54,779 nucleotides of DNA from Croceicoccus hydrothermalis (GTDB lineage Bacteria > Pseudomonadota > Alphaproteobacteria > Sphingomonadales > Sphingomonadaceae): the NCBI RefSeq assembly GCF_022378335.1, contig NZ_JAIQCI010000022.1, positions 1-54,779 of the forward strand. Reading direction: 5' to 3'. The notes beneath the pieces were generated by a model, which saw only the letters and a list, made by a program, of their open reading frames with translations, was not told the DNA's origin and did no database searches. A program made the translations under genes and the position numbers. This document shows positions 8,051 through 18,264 of the stretch, piece by piece. Every line of letters begins with the position of its first letter. Position 1 is the first letter of the stretch.

Positions 8051-9277
8051 ATGACCGGAATGACCCTTCGCCGAACGCTTTTCGGCCTGACTGCGGCCGT
8101 GGCCGTGGGCTGCGCGCCGCTGCTTTACGCACAGGCGGATCGCGGCGACGGGGCGGGGGGCGCGGCGTCGGTTGCCCCCGTCTCGCCGCCTGCACCCGCC
8201 CCGCCGAAAAGCCTCGACGGCGCGCCCATCGCGCTGATGTACGATCTCGGCTCCAACCGGACCCTGCTCGCGCGCGAAACCGACCGGCGGTTCATTCCCG
8301 CCTCGTTGACGAAGCTGATGACCGCCTACACCGCGTTTGAAATGGTGAAGGAGGGGCGCATCGCTCTCGATCAGGTCATCACCGTCGATCCCGAAACCGC
8401 GCGGCAGTGGAGCCGGCGCGGTTCGTCCATGTTCGTGCGCGCAGGCGACCGGATCACCATCGATACGCTGCTCGCCGGGATCGTGACCGTGTCGGCCAAC
8501 GACGGCTGCGTCGTGCTGGCAAAGGGGGTTTCGGGCAGCGTCGACGGCTTTACCCGTGAAATGAATGCCCAGGCGCGCAAGCTTCGCATGACCGACAGCC
8601 ATTTCAATACGCCCAATGGCTGGCCGGACGAGGGGCGCACCTATACCAGCGCGCGCGATCTCGCCAAGCTGACGAAGGCGATCCTGACCGATCATCCCGA
8701 TCTCTACCGCCGCTATTTCGCGATGGAGGAGTTCAGCTTCAACGACATCACGCACAAGCATCACAACCCGATTTTGGGCGCGGTGGCGGGCGCGGACGGG
8801 TTGAAGACCGGCTTCACCAACGAGGCGGGCTATGGCTTTGTCGGTTCGGCACAGCGGGATGGCCGCCGGCTCATCATGGTGGTTGGCAACACCGAAACCT
8901 CGCGGGAGCGCAAGGAGATCTCGCGCGAATTCATGGAATGGGGTTTCGATGAATGGTCGGCAACGCGATTGTTCGGGAAGGGCGCCGAAATCGGCCGGGT
9001 CAAGGTGCAGGGCGGCAGCCACACCAGCGTCGCGGTTGCCGCGCCCCGGCCCGTCTTCGTCACGACCCCCATCGGCAACGCGCCGAACCCGTCGGTCCGC
9101 ATCGTCTACCAAGGTCCGGTCGTCGCGCCGATCCGCAAGGGGGAGCGCATCGCCGAACTGCACGTCAAAAACGGCAATGGCAAGGCGAGCCGAATGGATC
9201 TTGTCGCGATGGAGGATGTCGCGCCCGCCAATCGCTGGCAGCAATTGCGCAACGGTTTGCTGGGACTGGTCGATTGA
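8051..9277 (+). CDS. D-alanyl-D-alanine carboxypeptidase (PBP5/DacC family)
   Basis: This 408-residue serine peptidase has a signal peptide (residues 1-28) and the three active-site motifs: SLTK (Ser85, Lys88), SAN (148-150) and KTG (252-254). It removes the terminal D-Ala from peptidoglycan stem peptides and sets cross-linking. A C-terminal beta domain follows the catalytic domain (WSATRLFGKGAEIGRVKVQGG onward). Its TGA overlaps the TTG start of tmk (TTGA), so the two are translationally coupled. It probably forms an operon with the transglycosylase upstream. Confidence 0.93.
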   Translation: MTGMTLRRTLFGLTAAVAVGCAPLLYAQADRGDGAGGAASVAPVSPPAPAPPKSLDGAPIALMYDLGSNRTLLARETDRRFIPASLTKLMTAYTAFEMVKEGRIALDQVITVDPETARQWSRRGSSMFVRAGDRITIDTLLAGIVTVSANDGCVVLAKGVSGSVDGFTREMNAQARKLRMTDSHFNTPNGWPDEGRTYTSARDLAKLTKAILTDHPDLYRRYFAMEEFSFNDITHKHHNPILGAVAGADGLKTGFTNEAGYGFVGSAQRDGRRLIMVVGNTETSRERKEISREFMEWGFDEWSATRLFGKGAEIGRVKVQGGSHTSVAVAAPRPVFVTTPIGNAPNPSVRIVYQGPVVAPIRKGERIAELHVKNGNGKASRMDLVAMEDVAPANRWQQLRNGLLGLVD

Positions 9278-9918
9278 CGGGGGTTTTCATCGCGGTCGAG
9301 GGGATCGACGGTTGCGGCAAGACCGGTTTTGCGAAGGCGCTTGCCGATCATTTGACGCGGCGCGGCAGGGATGTGGTGGCCACGCGCGAGCCGGGTGGAT
9401 CGCCGCAGGGCGATGCGATCCGCGCATTGATCCTGTCGGGCGCGGATGATTCCTGGGATGATCGGTCCGAGCTGTTGTTGATGACGGCGGCGCGGATCGA
9501 ACATGTGCGGCGCACGATCCGCCCCGCGCTCGATGCCGGGCGCTGGGTCGTGTGCGACCGATTCGTCGGCTCCACCATCGCGTATCAGGGGGCGGGGCGC
9601 GGGCTTCCGGTGGATTTCATCCGCATGTTGCACGCCCGTACGATCGGCGAATTCTTCCCCGACCTGACCGTCGTTCTCGACATTGACGCCGAAACCGGCC
9701 TTGCGCGCAGTCGCAAGCGATTGGCCAGCGATGGCAGCGGGGAGGATCGTTTCGAAACACTGACGCAGGAGTTTCACCGGCGCGTGCGGCAATCCTTCCT
9801 CGATCAGGCGGCGGCGGATCGCACAGCGCATGTCGTGGTCGATGCCGCCAAACCGCAGGACCGGGTGATTGCCGATGCGCTCGCCGCGGTCGACGCATGG
9901 CTCGACGCGCGGGGGTGA
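9274..9918 (+). CDS. tmk: Thymidylate kinase (dTMP kinase)
   Basis: It phosphorylates dTMP to dTDP with ATP, an essential cytosolic step for dTTP. The 214-residue length matches the family. A P-loop EGIDGCGKTGF lies at residues 9-19; the residue after GKT is Gly rather than the usual Thr, which is slightly unusual. The REPGG loop is at about 38-42, and the DRF motif is at 95-97 (CDRFVGSTIAYQG). The best start is a TTG at 9274 that overlaps the preceding stop by four bases; a much longer frame upstream is only a shadow of the dac gene. Confidence 0.93.
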   Translation: MTGVFIAVEGIDGCGKTGFAKALADHLTRRGRDVVATREPGGSPQGDAIRALILSGADDSWDDRSELLLMTAARIEHVRRTIRPALDAGRWVVCDRFVGSTIAYQGAGRGLPVDFIRMLHARTIGEFFPDLTVVLDIDAETGLARSRKRLASDGSGEDRFETLTQEFHRRVRQSFLDQAAADRTAHVVVDAAKPQDRVIADALAAVDAWLDARG

Positions 9919-10063
9919 CGTGGCCGGGCCGCGCCCATGATGGCCCGATAACGCGGGGGCGCCGATCCATGCTGCGCCTTGTGCCAGAAGGTCGCACCGG
10001 CTAAGGGCCGCGACATATCCGAACAATCGACATTTTTTTGCAAACCATTCAAGGTCCACACCC

Positions 10064-10627
10064 ATGAAGATCAGCGGCGTCGACATTCGCCCCGGCAATA
10101 TTCTCGAATATGAAAAAGGCATCTGGAAAGTCGCCAAGATTCAGCACACGCAGCCCGGCAAGGGCGGCGCGTACATGCAGGTCGAGATGAAGAACCTGAT
10201 CGACGGGCGGAAGACCAATGTGCGTTTCCGCAGCGCCGACACGGTCGAGAAAGTGCGCCTCGACCTCAAGGATTTTCAGTATCTGTATGCCGACGACGAA
10301 AGCCTCGTCTTCATGGATACCGACACGTTCGAACAGATCCAGCTTCCCGCCGACCTGCTCGGCGATGCGGCCGCCTTCCTTCAGGACGGCATGCAGGTCA
10401 CGCTCGAAATGTATGACGAACGCCCGATCAGCGTGGCGCTTCCCGAACAGGTCGAGGCCGAGGTCGTCGAGGCCGACGCCGTGGTGAAGGGGCAGACCGC
10501 CTCGTCCAGTTACAAGCCGGCCGTGCTCGACAATGGCGTGCGCGTCATGGTTCCGCCCCATATCGAAAGCGGCACGCGCATCATCGTCGATGTGTACGAG
10601 CGCAGCTATGTCGGCAAGGTCAGCTGA
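10064..10627 (+). CDS. efp: Translation elongation factor P
   Basis: EF-P binds the ribosome next to the P-site tRNA and relieves stalling at proline runs. The 187-residue length is standard. The N-terminal KOW-like domain carries the PGKGGAY loop at about residues 31-37 with the conserved lysine that is modified in many bacteria. The two OB domains follow, ending with the signature [18 protein letters not shown]. No epmA/epmB modification genes are visible in this window. It is followed after 40 bp by the inositol phosphatase gene. Confidence 0.96.
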   Translation: MKISGVDIRPGNILEYEKGIWKVAKIQHTQPGKGGAYMQVEMKNLIDGRKTNVRFRSADTVEKVRLDLKDFQYLYADDESLVFMDTDTFEQIQLPADLLGDAAAFLQDGMQVTLEMYDERPISVALPEQVEAEVVEADAVVKGQTASSSYKPAVLDNGVRVMVPPHIESGTRIIVDVYERSYVGKVS

Positions 10628-10667
10628 TCTTTCCCTTACGTCCCTGATTTGAAAAGCGAATAGTAGA

Positions 10668-11489
10668 ATGGCCCTTTCCGGCATCATCCGCGTCATGGAA
10701 CGCGCCGCGCGCAAGGCGGGTTCGCGCCTGCGCCGCGATTTCGGCGAGGTCGAGCACCTTCAGGTCAGCCGCAAGGGACCGGCCGATTTCGTATCGAAGG
10801 CCGACCGCGCCGCCGAACGCACATTGTGGGACGAACTGCGTGCCGCACGGCCGGGCTGGGGCTTTCTCATGGAGGAAGGCGGCACGATCGAGGGCGACGA
10901 CGACAAGCCGCGCTTCATTATCGATCCGCTCGACGGGACGACCAATTTCCTTCACGGCATGCCGCATTTCGCAATTTCGATCGCGGTGCAGGAGCCCAAG
11001 CTCGACCGTAGCGGCTGGGGCGAGGTGACCGCCGCGCTGGTCTATCAGCCGATCACGGATGAAAGCTTCTGGGCCGAAAAATCGCGCGGGGCGTGGCTGC
11101 ACGATGCGCGGCTGCGCGTGTCGGCGCGCCGCGATCTTGCCGATTCGCTGATCGCGACGGGCACGCCCTATGGCGGACATGGCAATTTCGCCGAATGGTC
11201 CAAGATCGCCAATGCCATCGGCCCGCGGGTGGCCGGGCTGCGCCGGTTCGGTGCGGCCTCGCTCGATCTCGCATGGGTGGCGGCCGGCCGTTACGAAGGG
11301 TTCTGGGAAAGCGATCTCAGCCCATGGGACACGGCCGCCGGATGCCTGCTCATCCGCGAGGCGGGCGGTTTCGTGTCCGACTGGAAGGGGCGATCGCTCC
11401 CGGTGTGCGACAAGACCGTCCTGGCCGGGAACGACGCGATCCATTCGCGGCTGCACAAGCTTCTCGTCGGCGCGCTCAAGGGGGATTGA
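10668..11489 (+). CDS. suhB: Inositol monophosphatase family protein (SuhB-like)
   Basis: This is a 273-residue metal-dependent phosphatase of the IMPase superfamily. The metal sites are visible as the Glu in MEEGG (about 69-70), the motif IDPLDGTTNF (85-94) and the C-terminal WDTAAGCLLIREAGG. By family it hydrolyses inositol-1-phosphate or related sugar phosphates; SuhB proteins may also act in rRNA antitermination. It is downstream of efp, 40 bp away and on the same strand, so the two may be cotranscribed. Confidence 0.88.
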   Translation: MALSGIIRVMERAARKAGSRLRRDFGEVEHLQVSRKGPADFVSKADRAAERTLWDELRAARPGWGFLMEEGGTIEGDDDKPRFIIDPLDGTTNFLHGMPHFAISIAVQEPKLDRSGWGEVTAALVYQPITDESFWAEKSRGAWLHDARLRVSARRDLADSLIATGTPYGGHGNFAEWSKIANAIGPRVAGLRRFGAASLDLAWVAAGRYEGFWESDLSPWDTAAGCLLIREAGGFVSDWKGRSLPVCDKTVLAGNDAIHSRLHKLLVGALKGD

Positions 11490-11546
11490 TGCGCGCAGCC
11501 CACCCGGCTAAGGCCGGTTGGCATCGTCTGTATCGCAGGCGGTCAT

Positions 11547-11630
11547 GCCCCTGTGGCGGAATGGTAGACGCGAACGACTCAAAATCGTTTGTCGCAAGAC
11601 GTGCCCGTTCGAGTCGGGCCAGGGGCACCA
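11547..11630 (+). tRNA. tRNA-Leu (CAA)
   Basis: The 5' GCCCCTG pairs with CAGGGGC, followed by discriminator A and an encoded CCA. The anticodon stem is AACGA/TCGTT with loop CTCAAAA, giving anticodon CAA. A long variable arm (TGTCGCAAGACG) and the T-arm loop TTCGAGT confirm a class II leucine tRNA. It lies between the phosphatase and SLC13 permease genes, and no integrase is beside it. Confidence 0.93.
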
Positions 11631-11715
11631 TTTCATGTAAGGGCGAACATCGCCCCCTGACGGATCGCGGTGCCATATGGCGCTTCGCGTCGCAGGGTGT
11701 TAGGACTTTTGGGCT

Positions 11716-13509
11716 ATGCCGGGCTTACCGTCCTATCACGCCGCCGCCGCGATGGCGTTGACGATCGCGATGTTCGTCGCCTTTGCCCGCGGGCGGATCA
11801 AGACCGAAATCGTCAGCCTCGTCACCATCGCGATCATCGCGCTGGGCCTGTATTTCTGGCCGCTCGATTCCATCGACCGCAATGCCGGGCTCGCCGTCGC
11901 GTTCAGCGGTTTCGGCCACCCGGCGCTCATCACCATTTGCGCGCTGATGATCATGGGCCGGGGGCTCGTGGTCACAGGCGCGCTGGAGCCGGCCACGCTG
12001 TTTCTCGACCGGGTGTGGAAGTTCAATCCGCAGGTCGGCATGCTGGTCTCGCTCATGCTGGCGATGGGGCTGTCGATGATGGTCAACGACACGCCGGTGC
12101 TGGTGCTCCTGCTTCCGGTGTTCGTGCAGCTTGCTGAACGCGGCGCGATGCCCGCGTCCAAAACGCTGATCCCGCTCAATGCTGCGGTGTTGATCGGCGG
12201 GATGGCGACGACGATCGGCACGTCGACCAACCTGCTCGTCGTGTCGATTGCCGAGGATCTGGGCATGCCGCCGCTGCGCGTGTTCGATTTCACGCCGATA
12301 GTATTGCTCGCCGCGCTGGTGGCGATCCCCTATCTCTGGCTGGTCATGCCGCGGCTCCTGCCGGACAACGGCCTGACCGCGATGCGGACGAAGCGGCGGT
12401 TTTCCGCAACGCTGCGTATCGATGAGGACAATGAGCTGATCGGCATGACGCCGAACGACCTTGCCGATCGCCTGCCCGAAGGTTTCGCCTTCGAAGGGCC
12501 GCAGGACCGGCAGATCACGGCGAGTTCCCGCATTCCGGTAAGCGGCACGCATCGCGCGCTCGAAGAGGCGATGCGCATTTTCAAGGGGCGGGTCGCGCCG
12601 GCCTGGGTGGTGGAACGTATCCGCGCCGCCGCGCGTCGGCAAAAGCTCGACGTGATCGTCGTCGAAATGGCGATTACCGCCGAATCGCGTCTTGTCGGGC
12701 TGACCATTCCGTCATCCGGCGTCGCGGGGCAATTCGGCGTCGCCGTGCTGGGCATTCATCAGCAGACCAAATCGGACGATCGCGGCCGCCACGAATATTC
12801 CGAACTCACGCTCAAGGTCGGCGATGTGCTGCTCGTCATGGGGTCGCTCGCCGAGATCGAGGAATTTGCAGAGACGGACCGGCTGCTCCTGCTCGAAGGG
12901 GCGAAGGAAGTGCCCCGCCGGTCGAAGGCGGTGCTGGCCGCCGCGATCATGCTCGGCGCGGTTCTTTCGGCCAGCATCGGGCTGTGGCCGATCGCGGTGT
13001 CGGCGCTGGGCGGGGCGATCGCGATGTTCGTGACCGGCTGCGTCAAGTTCGACCGGGTGGGCCGCGCGCTATCCGCCAATGTCATCGTGCTCGTCGCGGC
13101 GAGCATCGCCATCGGACGCATCATCCTCGAAAGCGGGGCGGCGGAGTGGCTTGGCCTGGTGATGTCGGCGGGCCTGCAATATCTGCCGGCCGCGGGCGTG
13201 TTGGTTGCCATCATGCTCTTCGTGACGCTGCTGACCAATTTTGCGTCCAATGCGGCGGCCGCAACCGTCGGCACGCCGATTGCCTTCAACATCGCCAATA
13301 CGCTCGGCTTGCCGCAAGAGCCGTTGATCCTCGCCGTGCTGTTCGGCTGCAACCTGTGCTACGCAACGCCGATCGCGTATCAGACCAACATGCTGATCAT
13401 GGAGGAGGGCGGCTACGACTTTGCCGATTACCTTCGGACCGGCGTGCCGCTCGTGCTGTTGATGGCGACGACGCTTTCGATCCTGCTCGTGATATTCTAC
13501 GGGATGTAG
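11716..13509 (+). CDS. SLC13/DASS-family permease with TrkA_C (RCK_C) domains
   Basis: This 597-residue inner-membrane protein has two sets of hydrophobic helices (about 1-215 and 395-597). The conserved loops are MVNDTPVLVLLLPV and GGMATTIGTSTNLLVVSIAED, typical of sodium-coupled anion transporters (divalent anion/sodium symporters). Between the two halves, about residues 215-385, lie two soluble RCK_C-like domains that probably sense a ligand. The substrate could be sulfate or a dicarboxylate and cannot be fixed from sequence. ATG 11716 is the longest sensible start; a second ATG occurs at 11752. Confidence 0.88.
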   Translation: MPGLPSYHAAAAMALTIAMFVAFARGRIKTEIVSLVTIAIIALGLYFWPLDSIDRNAGLAVAFSGFGHPALITICALMIMGRGLVVTGALEPATLFLDRVWKFNPQVGMLVSLMLAMGLSMMVNDTPVLVLLLPVFVQLAERGAMPASKTLIPLNAAVLIGGMATTIGTSTNLLVVSIAEDLGMPPLRVFDFTPIVLLAALVAIPYLWLVMPRLLPDNGLTAMRTKRRFSATLRIDEDNELIGMTPNDLADRLPEGFAFEGPQDRQITASSRIPVSGTHRALEEAMRIFKGRVAPAWVVERIRAAARRQKLDVIVVEMAITAESRLVGLTIPSSGVAGQFGVAVLGIHQQTKSDDRGRHEYSELTLKVGDVLLVMGSLAEIEEFAETDRLLLLEGAKEVPRRSKAVLAAAIMLGAVLSASIGLWPIAVSALGGAIAMFVTGCVKFDRVGRALSANVIVLVAASIAIGRIILESGAAEWLGLVMSAGLQYLPAAGVLVAIMLFVTLLTNFASNAAAATVGTPIAFNIANTLGLPQEPLILAVLFGCNLCYATPIAYQTNMLIMEEGGYDFADYLRTGVPLVLLMATTLSILLVIFYGM

Positions 13510-13514
13510 CAGCC

Positions 13515-14141
13515 TTACGCGATGGTATGGCGCGGCGTTCCATCGCCAAGCCGGTATCCGACACCCGGCTCGCTCAGTATATAGCGCGGCATGTCCGGCT
13601 CCGGTTCCAGTGCATGCCGCATGTGCCCGATCGCCACACGCAGATATTCGCGCCGGCCCGCCGCCTGTTCGCCCCATGTTCGGGCAAGCAGCGTTTCATG
13701 CGTGACGAACCCGCCGCGCGCTGCCCATAATAGCGCGAACACGCCTGCGCCGCGCTCTCTTAACACGATGTCGCGCCCGTCGATCCGTACCGTTGCCGGC
13801 GGCCGGAAATCCAGGCCATCGGGCCGGGCCGTCCCGTGGTTCAAAAACCGGAGCCGCGCGCGCAGGTCGGCCGGTTCGACAGGCCCGCTTTGCAGGAATT
13901 CGTCGACGCCCTGATCGAGTGCGTCTTCACGCTCCCGGATTTGCGCGGCGGTGGCGAGCGCGAGGACGATACGTCCCTCGCCGCGCCGTGCCGCGATGCG
14001 CCGATCCGCGTCGGGGAGGGACAGGCTCACGCAGGACAGGGCCGTTGGCACGGGAATGGGGGGAAGGGCGGCCATCGCGGCGATCCATTCCTCGCGCTCC
14101 TGCGCGGTGGTGTCGGCAAGAATGTCGGGGGCGGCCTCCAT
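13515..14141 (-). CDS. Winged-helix transcriptional regulator, OmpR-type DNA-binding domain
   Basis: The C-terminal 100 residues are a Trans_reg_C winged helix (RERGAGVFALLWAARGGFVTHETLLARTWG, YLRVAIGHMRHALEPEPDMPRYILSEPGVGYRL). The N-terminal half has a receiver-like layout (VLALATAAQIREREDALDQGVDEFLQSGPVEPADLRARLRFL) but no clear phosphorylation Asp, so it may be a degenerate or orphan response regulator resembling KdpE. I chose the ATG at 14141 (208 residues); the frame stays open further upstream into the divergent gene. No sensor kinase is adjacent. It is convergent with the SLC13 permease. Confidence 0.7.
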   Translation of the reverse strand: MEAAPDILADTTAQEREEWIAAMAALPPIPVPTALSCVSLSLPDADRRIAARRGEGRIVLALATAAQIREREDALDQGVDEFLQSGPVEPADLRARLRFLNHGTARPDGLDFRPPATVRIDGRDIVLRERGAGVFALLWAARGGFVTHETLLARTWGEQAAGRREYLRVAIGHMRHALEPEPDMPRYILSEPGVGYRLGDGTPRHTIA

Positions 14142-14259
14142 CCGATGCTTGTCCGACGAACAGGCGTCGAGCGCAACGAAATTCCGCGCCTTTGCAATGG
14201 TGCGGAACGCAAAGCCCCTGTCCGTAGTTTTCAAGCACTGCATAAACAAGGAGGCCGCC

Positions 14260-14541
14260 ATGGTCGAAGAACGCGTCACCGAAACCCGCACGCCCGAAGG
14301 CAACACCCATACGCATACCGAAGTCTATCACGACAGCCCCCGCAAATCCGGCGGCGCGGGTTGGGCGATTTTCGCCGTGCTGCTTCTGGCGGTGCTGATT
14401 GGCGGATTTTTCCTGATGCAGGGCAGCGGGGCCGAAGTTGCCAAGGACAACGCCATTGCCGAGGCCGCCGGCGATGTCGGCAATGCCGCGCAGAGTGTGG
14501 GCGATGCGGCGAACGACGCCGCCGACAATATGGCTAACTGA
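14260..14541 (+). CDS. Small membrane-anchored hypothetical protein
   Basis: This is a 93-residue protein with a cytoplasmic polar N-terminus rich in Thr and His (residues 1-32), one transmembrane helix (GWAIFAVLLLAVLIGGFFLM, about 34-53) and an Ala/Asp/Asn-rich C-terminus (residues 60-93) with repeated GDVGNAAQSVGDAANDAADN-like units, probably helical and periplasmic. A strong AAGGAGG lies six bases before the ATG and fixes the start. It is divergent from the winged-helix regulator. The function is unknown. Confidence 0.8.
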   Translation: MVEERVTETRTPEGNTHTHTEVYHDSPRKSGGAGWAIFAVLLLAVLIGGFFLMQGSGAEVAKDNAIAEAAGDVGNAAQSVGDAANDAADNMAN

Positions 14542-14598
14542 ACCTTCCGCCAAACCGCCGATGGACCCGCCGTAATGTGCGGCGGGTCCGGATGCGGA

Positions 14599-15693
14599 TC
14601 AGGATGAAACCGGACTGCCGGACGGACCGGCCTGCGCATTGGCCTCCGCGGCGTCCTCGGGATGTTTGCGTGCATGGCGGATCGACCAGAACAGCGACAA
14701 CCCGATCAGTGTTGCGCCGATCAGCCCGGTGATGGTTTCGGGGATATGCACGACCGCGGATGTCAGCATGATCGCGCCCAGCACGATAATCGCCCAGAAC
14801 GCACCATGTTCGAGATAGCGATATTGCGAAAGCGTGCCCGCCCGCACCAGGTGAATGGTCATCGACCGCACGAACATCGCCCCGATCGACAGGCCAAGCG
14901 CGATGATTAGCATGTTGTTGGTCAGCGCAAACGCCCCGATCACCCCGTCGAAGCTGAAGCTGGCGTCGAGCACCTCGAGATAGAGGAACCCGCCGAGGCC
15001 GGAACGTGCGGCGCCCGATGCGGCATTGTTGTCCGCCATGTCGAGCAGCGTGCCGATCGCCTCAACCAAGATATAGGTGAGCAGGCCCAGCATGCCCGAT
15101 GCCAGAAACGTCAGCGCCTCCGCATCCGGAAGCGCCAGCGAGATGAGATAGAGCGCCAGCACCAGAACCGCGATAGCTGCCGCATCAATATTCGAAACCT
15201 TGGCAAGAAAGCGTTCTATCACACTGATCCAATGCACTTCCTTGTCCGCGTCGAAGAAGAATTTCAGCCCCACCATGGTGAGGAACGCGCCCCCGAAACC
15301 GGCAATGCCGATATGCGCGTCGGACACCAGCGCCTCATAGGTTTCCGGATCGTTCAGTGACAGGTTCAACGCCTCGATCGGGCCGATACTGGCCGCGATC
15401 GCCACGATGGCGAGCGGGAACACGATACGCATGCCGAACACCGCAATCGCGATGCCCCAGGTAAGAAAGCGCCGCTGCCATTTTTCGTCCATGTCGCGCA
15501 GGACCGTGGCATTGACCACGGCATTGTCGAACGACAGCGATATTTCGAGGATCGAGAGCACCACCACGATCCACAGGACCGAAAGCATGCCCGACACGCC
15601 GTCGCCCTGCGCAAATCCGAGCCATACGGAAAGCGCCAGCGCCACGAAGGTGAAAAGGAACGAGCCTTTGTAATGGGCGAAAAGTGTCTGCAA
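14599..15693 (-). CDS. DUF475 (TerC-superfamily) integral membrane protein
   Basis: This 364-residue polytopic membrane protein has about nine helices. It shows the paired acidic membrane motifs of the TerC/DUF475 group: ILEISLSFDNAVVNATVL near residue 50 and LEVLDASFSFDGVIGAFALT near residue 245. The group has been linked to metal ion export and tellurite resistance, but the substrate here is unknown. The C-terminal tail is cytoplasmic and low in complexity. It is 53 bp from panB on the same strand. Confidence 0.88.
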   Translation of the reverse strand: MQTLFAHYKGSFLFTFVALALSVWLGFAQGDGVSGMLSVLWIVVVLSILEISLSFDNAVVNATVLRDMDEKWQRRFLTWGIAIAVFGMRIVFPLAIVAIAASIGPIEALNLSLNDPETYEALVSDAHIGIAGFGGAFLTMVGLKFFFDADKEVHWISVIERFLAKVSNIDAAAIAVLVLALYLISLALPDAEALTFLASGMLGLLTYILVEAIGTLLDMADNNAASGAARSGLGGFLYLEVLDASFSFDGVIGAFALTNNMLIIALGLSIGAMFVRSMTIHLVRAGTLSQYRYLEHGAFWAIIVLGAIMLTSAVVHIPETITGLIGATLIGLSLFWSIRHARKHPEDAAEANAQAGPSGSPVSS

Positions 15694-15746
15694 GACGGTT
15701 CAACCTGAATAAGCGTTGCGATAAAAGCGCAGGAGCGGACCGGCGT

Positions 15747-16622
15747 TCACTCCGCCTTTGCGGGGTAGATCTGTTCCGGACCGGGAAATTCGCGGGCGCG
15801 CACGTCGCGCGCGTATTCGGACGCTTTTTGTGAGATGATGTCGGCGATATCGCCATATTTCTTCACAAAGCGCGGCACCCGTTCGAACATGCCGAGCATG
15901 TCTTCGGTGACGAGAACCTGCCCGTCGCACCGTGCCGATGCGCCGATCCCGATCACAGGCACCGCGACCGCAGCGGTGAGCGCAATGGCGATATCCTCCA
16001 CCACCCCTTCGGCAACGACGGCAAAGGCACCGGCCTCGGCGACGGCGCGGCCATCGGCAATGATTTTTGCCTGCTCCGCCTCGCTTCGCCCACGCGCCAT
16101 GTACCCGCCCAGCGCGTTTACCGCCTGCGGCGTCAAGCCGACATGCGCCATCACCGGAATACCCCGCGCGATAAGGAACGCGATGGTGTCGGCCATCGCC
16201 GTTCCACCCTCCAGCTTGACGGCGGCGGCGCCGGTTTCGGCCATGACGCGGCTCGCATTTTCGAAAGCCTGCTGCGGCGATGTCTCGTAACTGCCGAATG
16301 GCATGTCGACCACGACCAGCGCATGATACGATCCCCGCACGACGGCGGCACCGTGGGCGCACATCATGTCCATCGTCACGGCAAGCGTCGATGGCAGACC
16401 GTAGATCACCTGTCCCAGCGAATCGCCAACCAGCAGCATGTCGCAATGCGGATCGAGCAGCTGCGCCTGCCGCGCGGTATAGGCGGTGAGCATGACGAGC
16501 GGTTCCGCCGTCTCGCCATCCTGCTTGCGCCGGGTGATCTTCGGCACGGTAAGGCGTTTCATCGGCGCCGGCGTCGGCGTCGCCCGGCTCGTCGAGGTGT
16601 CGATCTGAAAAGTCGTGGACAT
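15747..16622 (-). CDS. panB: 3-methyl-2-oxobutanoate hydroxymethyltransferase
   Basis: PanB transfers a hydroxymethyl group from 5,10-methylenetetrahydrofolate to alpha-ketoisovalerate, the first committed step of pantothenate and CoA synthesis. The 291-residue protein shows the usual motifs: [32 protein letters not shown] (metal-binding Asp), [17 protein letters not shown] and [11 protein letters not shown]. The start ATG at 16622 precedes [10 protein letters not shown]; the frame stays open upstream into the divergent transporter but without family residues. No panC neighbour is present. Confidence 0.95.
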   Translation of the reverse strand: MSTTFQIDTSTSRATPTPAPMKRLTVPKITRRKQDGETAEPLVMLTAYTARQAQLLDPHCDMLLVGDSLGQVIYGLPSTLAVTMDMMCAHGAAVVRGSYHALVVVDMPFGSYETSPQQAFENASRVMAETGAAAVKLEGGTAMADTIAFLIARGIPVMAHVGLTPQAVNALGGYMARGRSEAEQAKIIADGRAVAEAGAFAVVAEGVVEDIAIALTAAVAVPVIGIGASARCDGQVLVTEDMLGMFERVPRFVKKYGDIADIISQKASEYARDVRAREFPGPEQIYPAKAE

Positions 16623-16697
16623 GGTTGCGGCTTTTACCCGTGAACGCGAATATGGCAAAGCCCCGCTTGGAATGCGGGTCAAACCGTTGCAATAGAT

Positions 16698-18185
16698 ATG
16701 AAACAAATGATCATCGGGGGCGAAGACGAATATATGGCGGCACCAACACAAGACATAGGCCATGACGGCCAAGTCCACGAAGGCCAGGCTCACGAAGGAT
16801 GGTCCTCGCGCAGCGCGTTCATCCTGGCCGCGATCGGTTCGGCGGTCGGGCTGGGCAATCTGTGGCGGTTCCCGGCCGAAGCGGGCGCGAACGGGGGCGG
16901 GGCGTTCGTGCTGTTCTACATCTTCTGCGTGGTGTTGATCGGCTTGCCGGTGCTGTTGTCCGAAACGTTGATCGGTCGGTTCGGGCAGACGTCGGCGCCG
17001 CAATCGGCGCTCAAGCTTGCGGCGGCGTCGGGTGCGTCGCGGCATTGGGGCGTGCTGGCGTCGATCGGCGTGCTTTCGGCGTTTCTCGTGCTGTCGTTCT
17101 ACTGCGTCGTTGGGGGATGGGTGCTGTATTATATCGGCATCTTCGTATCCGACCTGTTTCACACCGGCGTCGCGGGCGGTGCGTTTCAGGGGCGCGACCC
17201 GGCGACGATCGATGCGATCCTGCCCGGTCTTTTCGGTAACGGGCCGTTGATGGTCGGGCTCGACGTGGTGTTCATCGCGGTCACGCTGTTCTTCGTGGCG
17301 CGGGGCGTTTCGGGCGGTATCGAATTCGTGGCGAAATGGATGATGCCCGCGTTCTTCGTGCTGATCGTGGCGATCACCATCTATGGCGCGTTTACCGGCG
17401 CCATGGGCGATACGCTCAATTACCTGTTCACGTTCGAGCCTGAAAAGCTGACCGGGACGGTGATGCTGGCCGCGTTGGGACAGGCGTTCTTTTCGCTCTC
17501 GCTCGGCGTGGCGGGTATGATCACCTACGGGTCGTATGTGGGGCGCGATGTCAATCTGGCGGGCACGTCGCTCATCATCGCGAGCGCGGATACGGCCGTG
17601 GCGCTAATTGCGGGGCTGTGCATCTTTCCCATCGTGTTCCTTGCCGGGCTGGAGCCGAGTGCGGGGCCGGGACTCATGTTCCAATCGCTGCCCATCGCGT
17701 TTCAGGACATGCCGGCGGGATCGCTCGTGGGGCTGCTGTTCTTCGTCATGGTGGCCTTTGCCGCGCTGACGAGTTCGGTCGCGCTGATGGAGGTTCCGAC
17801 CGCCTGGATGATGGAGCGTTTCTCGCTTTCGCGCGCGCCTGCCAGCGGGATCGTGACGGCGGGTGCGCTGGCGCTTGGCGTGCTGGCGGCATTGTCGTTC
17901 AATACGCTTTCGGATGCGCATCCGGCCGGCTTCATCCCCATGTTCGAAGGGTTGGGCTGGTTCGATTTCCTCGATTCGCTGACGTCGAAACTGTTGATGC
18001 CGATTGCCGCGGTGCTGACCTCGATCTTCGTCGGCTGGGTGGCGGAAAGGCGCATCGTGAATAGCGAGACGGGGCTCGGCGGCGGGTTGCTGCGGGTCTA
18101 TCTGGTGCTGGTGCGCTGGGTCTGTCCGGCGGCGCTGATGGCGATCCTGATCATCGGCATCTTCCCCTCGATCGTCGGCGCGTAA
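16698..18185 (+). CDS. Sodium-dependent transporter, NSS (SNF) family
   Basis: This 495-residue inner-membrane symporter of the neurotransmitter:sodium symporter family (LeuT fold) has about 12 helices. The first helix carries the diagnostic [16 protein letters not shown] and [10 protein letters not shown] stretches that form the sodium and substrate sites. The likely substrates are amino acids or related small amines. The first 36 residues are hydrophilic; an in-frame ATG at 16734 (MAAPTQ) is an alternative start. It is divergent from panB, and a strong terminator follows 27 bp after the stop. Confidence 0.9.
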   Translation: MKQMIIGGEDEYMAAPTQDIGHDGQVHEGQAHEGWSSRSAFILAAIGSAVGLGNLWRFPAEAGANGGGAFVLFYIFCVVLIGLPVLLSETLIGRFGQTSAPQSALKLAAASGASRHWGVLASIGVLSAFLVLSFYCVVGGWVLYYIGIFVSDLFHTGVAGGAFQGRDPATIDAILPGLFGNGPLMVGLDVVFIAVTLFFVARGVSGGIEFVAKWMMPAFFVLIVAITIYGAFTGAMGDTLNYLFTFEPEKLTGTVMLAALGQAFFSLSLGVAGMITYGSYVGRDVNLAGTSLIIASADTAVALIAGLCIFPIVFLAGLEPSAGPGLMFQSLPIAFQDMPAGSLVGLLFFVMVAFAALTSSVALMEVPTAWMMERFSLSRAPASGIVTAGALALGVLAALSFNTLSDAHPAGFIPMFEGLGWFDFLDSLTSKLLMPIAAVLTSIFVGWVAERRIVNSETGLGGGLLRVYLVLVRWVCPAALMAILIIGIFPSIVGA

Positions 18186-18211
18186 CGCCCGGCAACGAAG
18201 CCGGCACACGA

Positions 18212-18246
18212 AAAAGGGCCGCTCCTGACCTGGGAGCGGCCCTTTT
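18212..18246. terminator. Bidirectional intrinsic terminator
   Basis: A perfect 14-bp stem (AAAAGGGCCGCTCC with GGAGCGGCCCTTTT) encloses a 7-base loop, with A-runs and T-runs on the two flanks. It lies between two convergent genes (NSS transporter and PPOX protein) and can serve both. Confidence 0.9.
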
Positions 18247-18264
18247 GCTACTGAGGGCTATGGA

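Noticed and set aside
10049..10714. 221-codon minus-strand frame over efp
   Set aside because: It is antisense to a clear elongation factor P gene and has no independent support.
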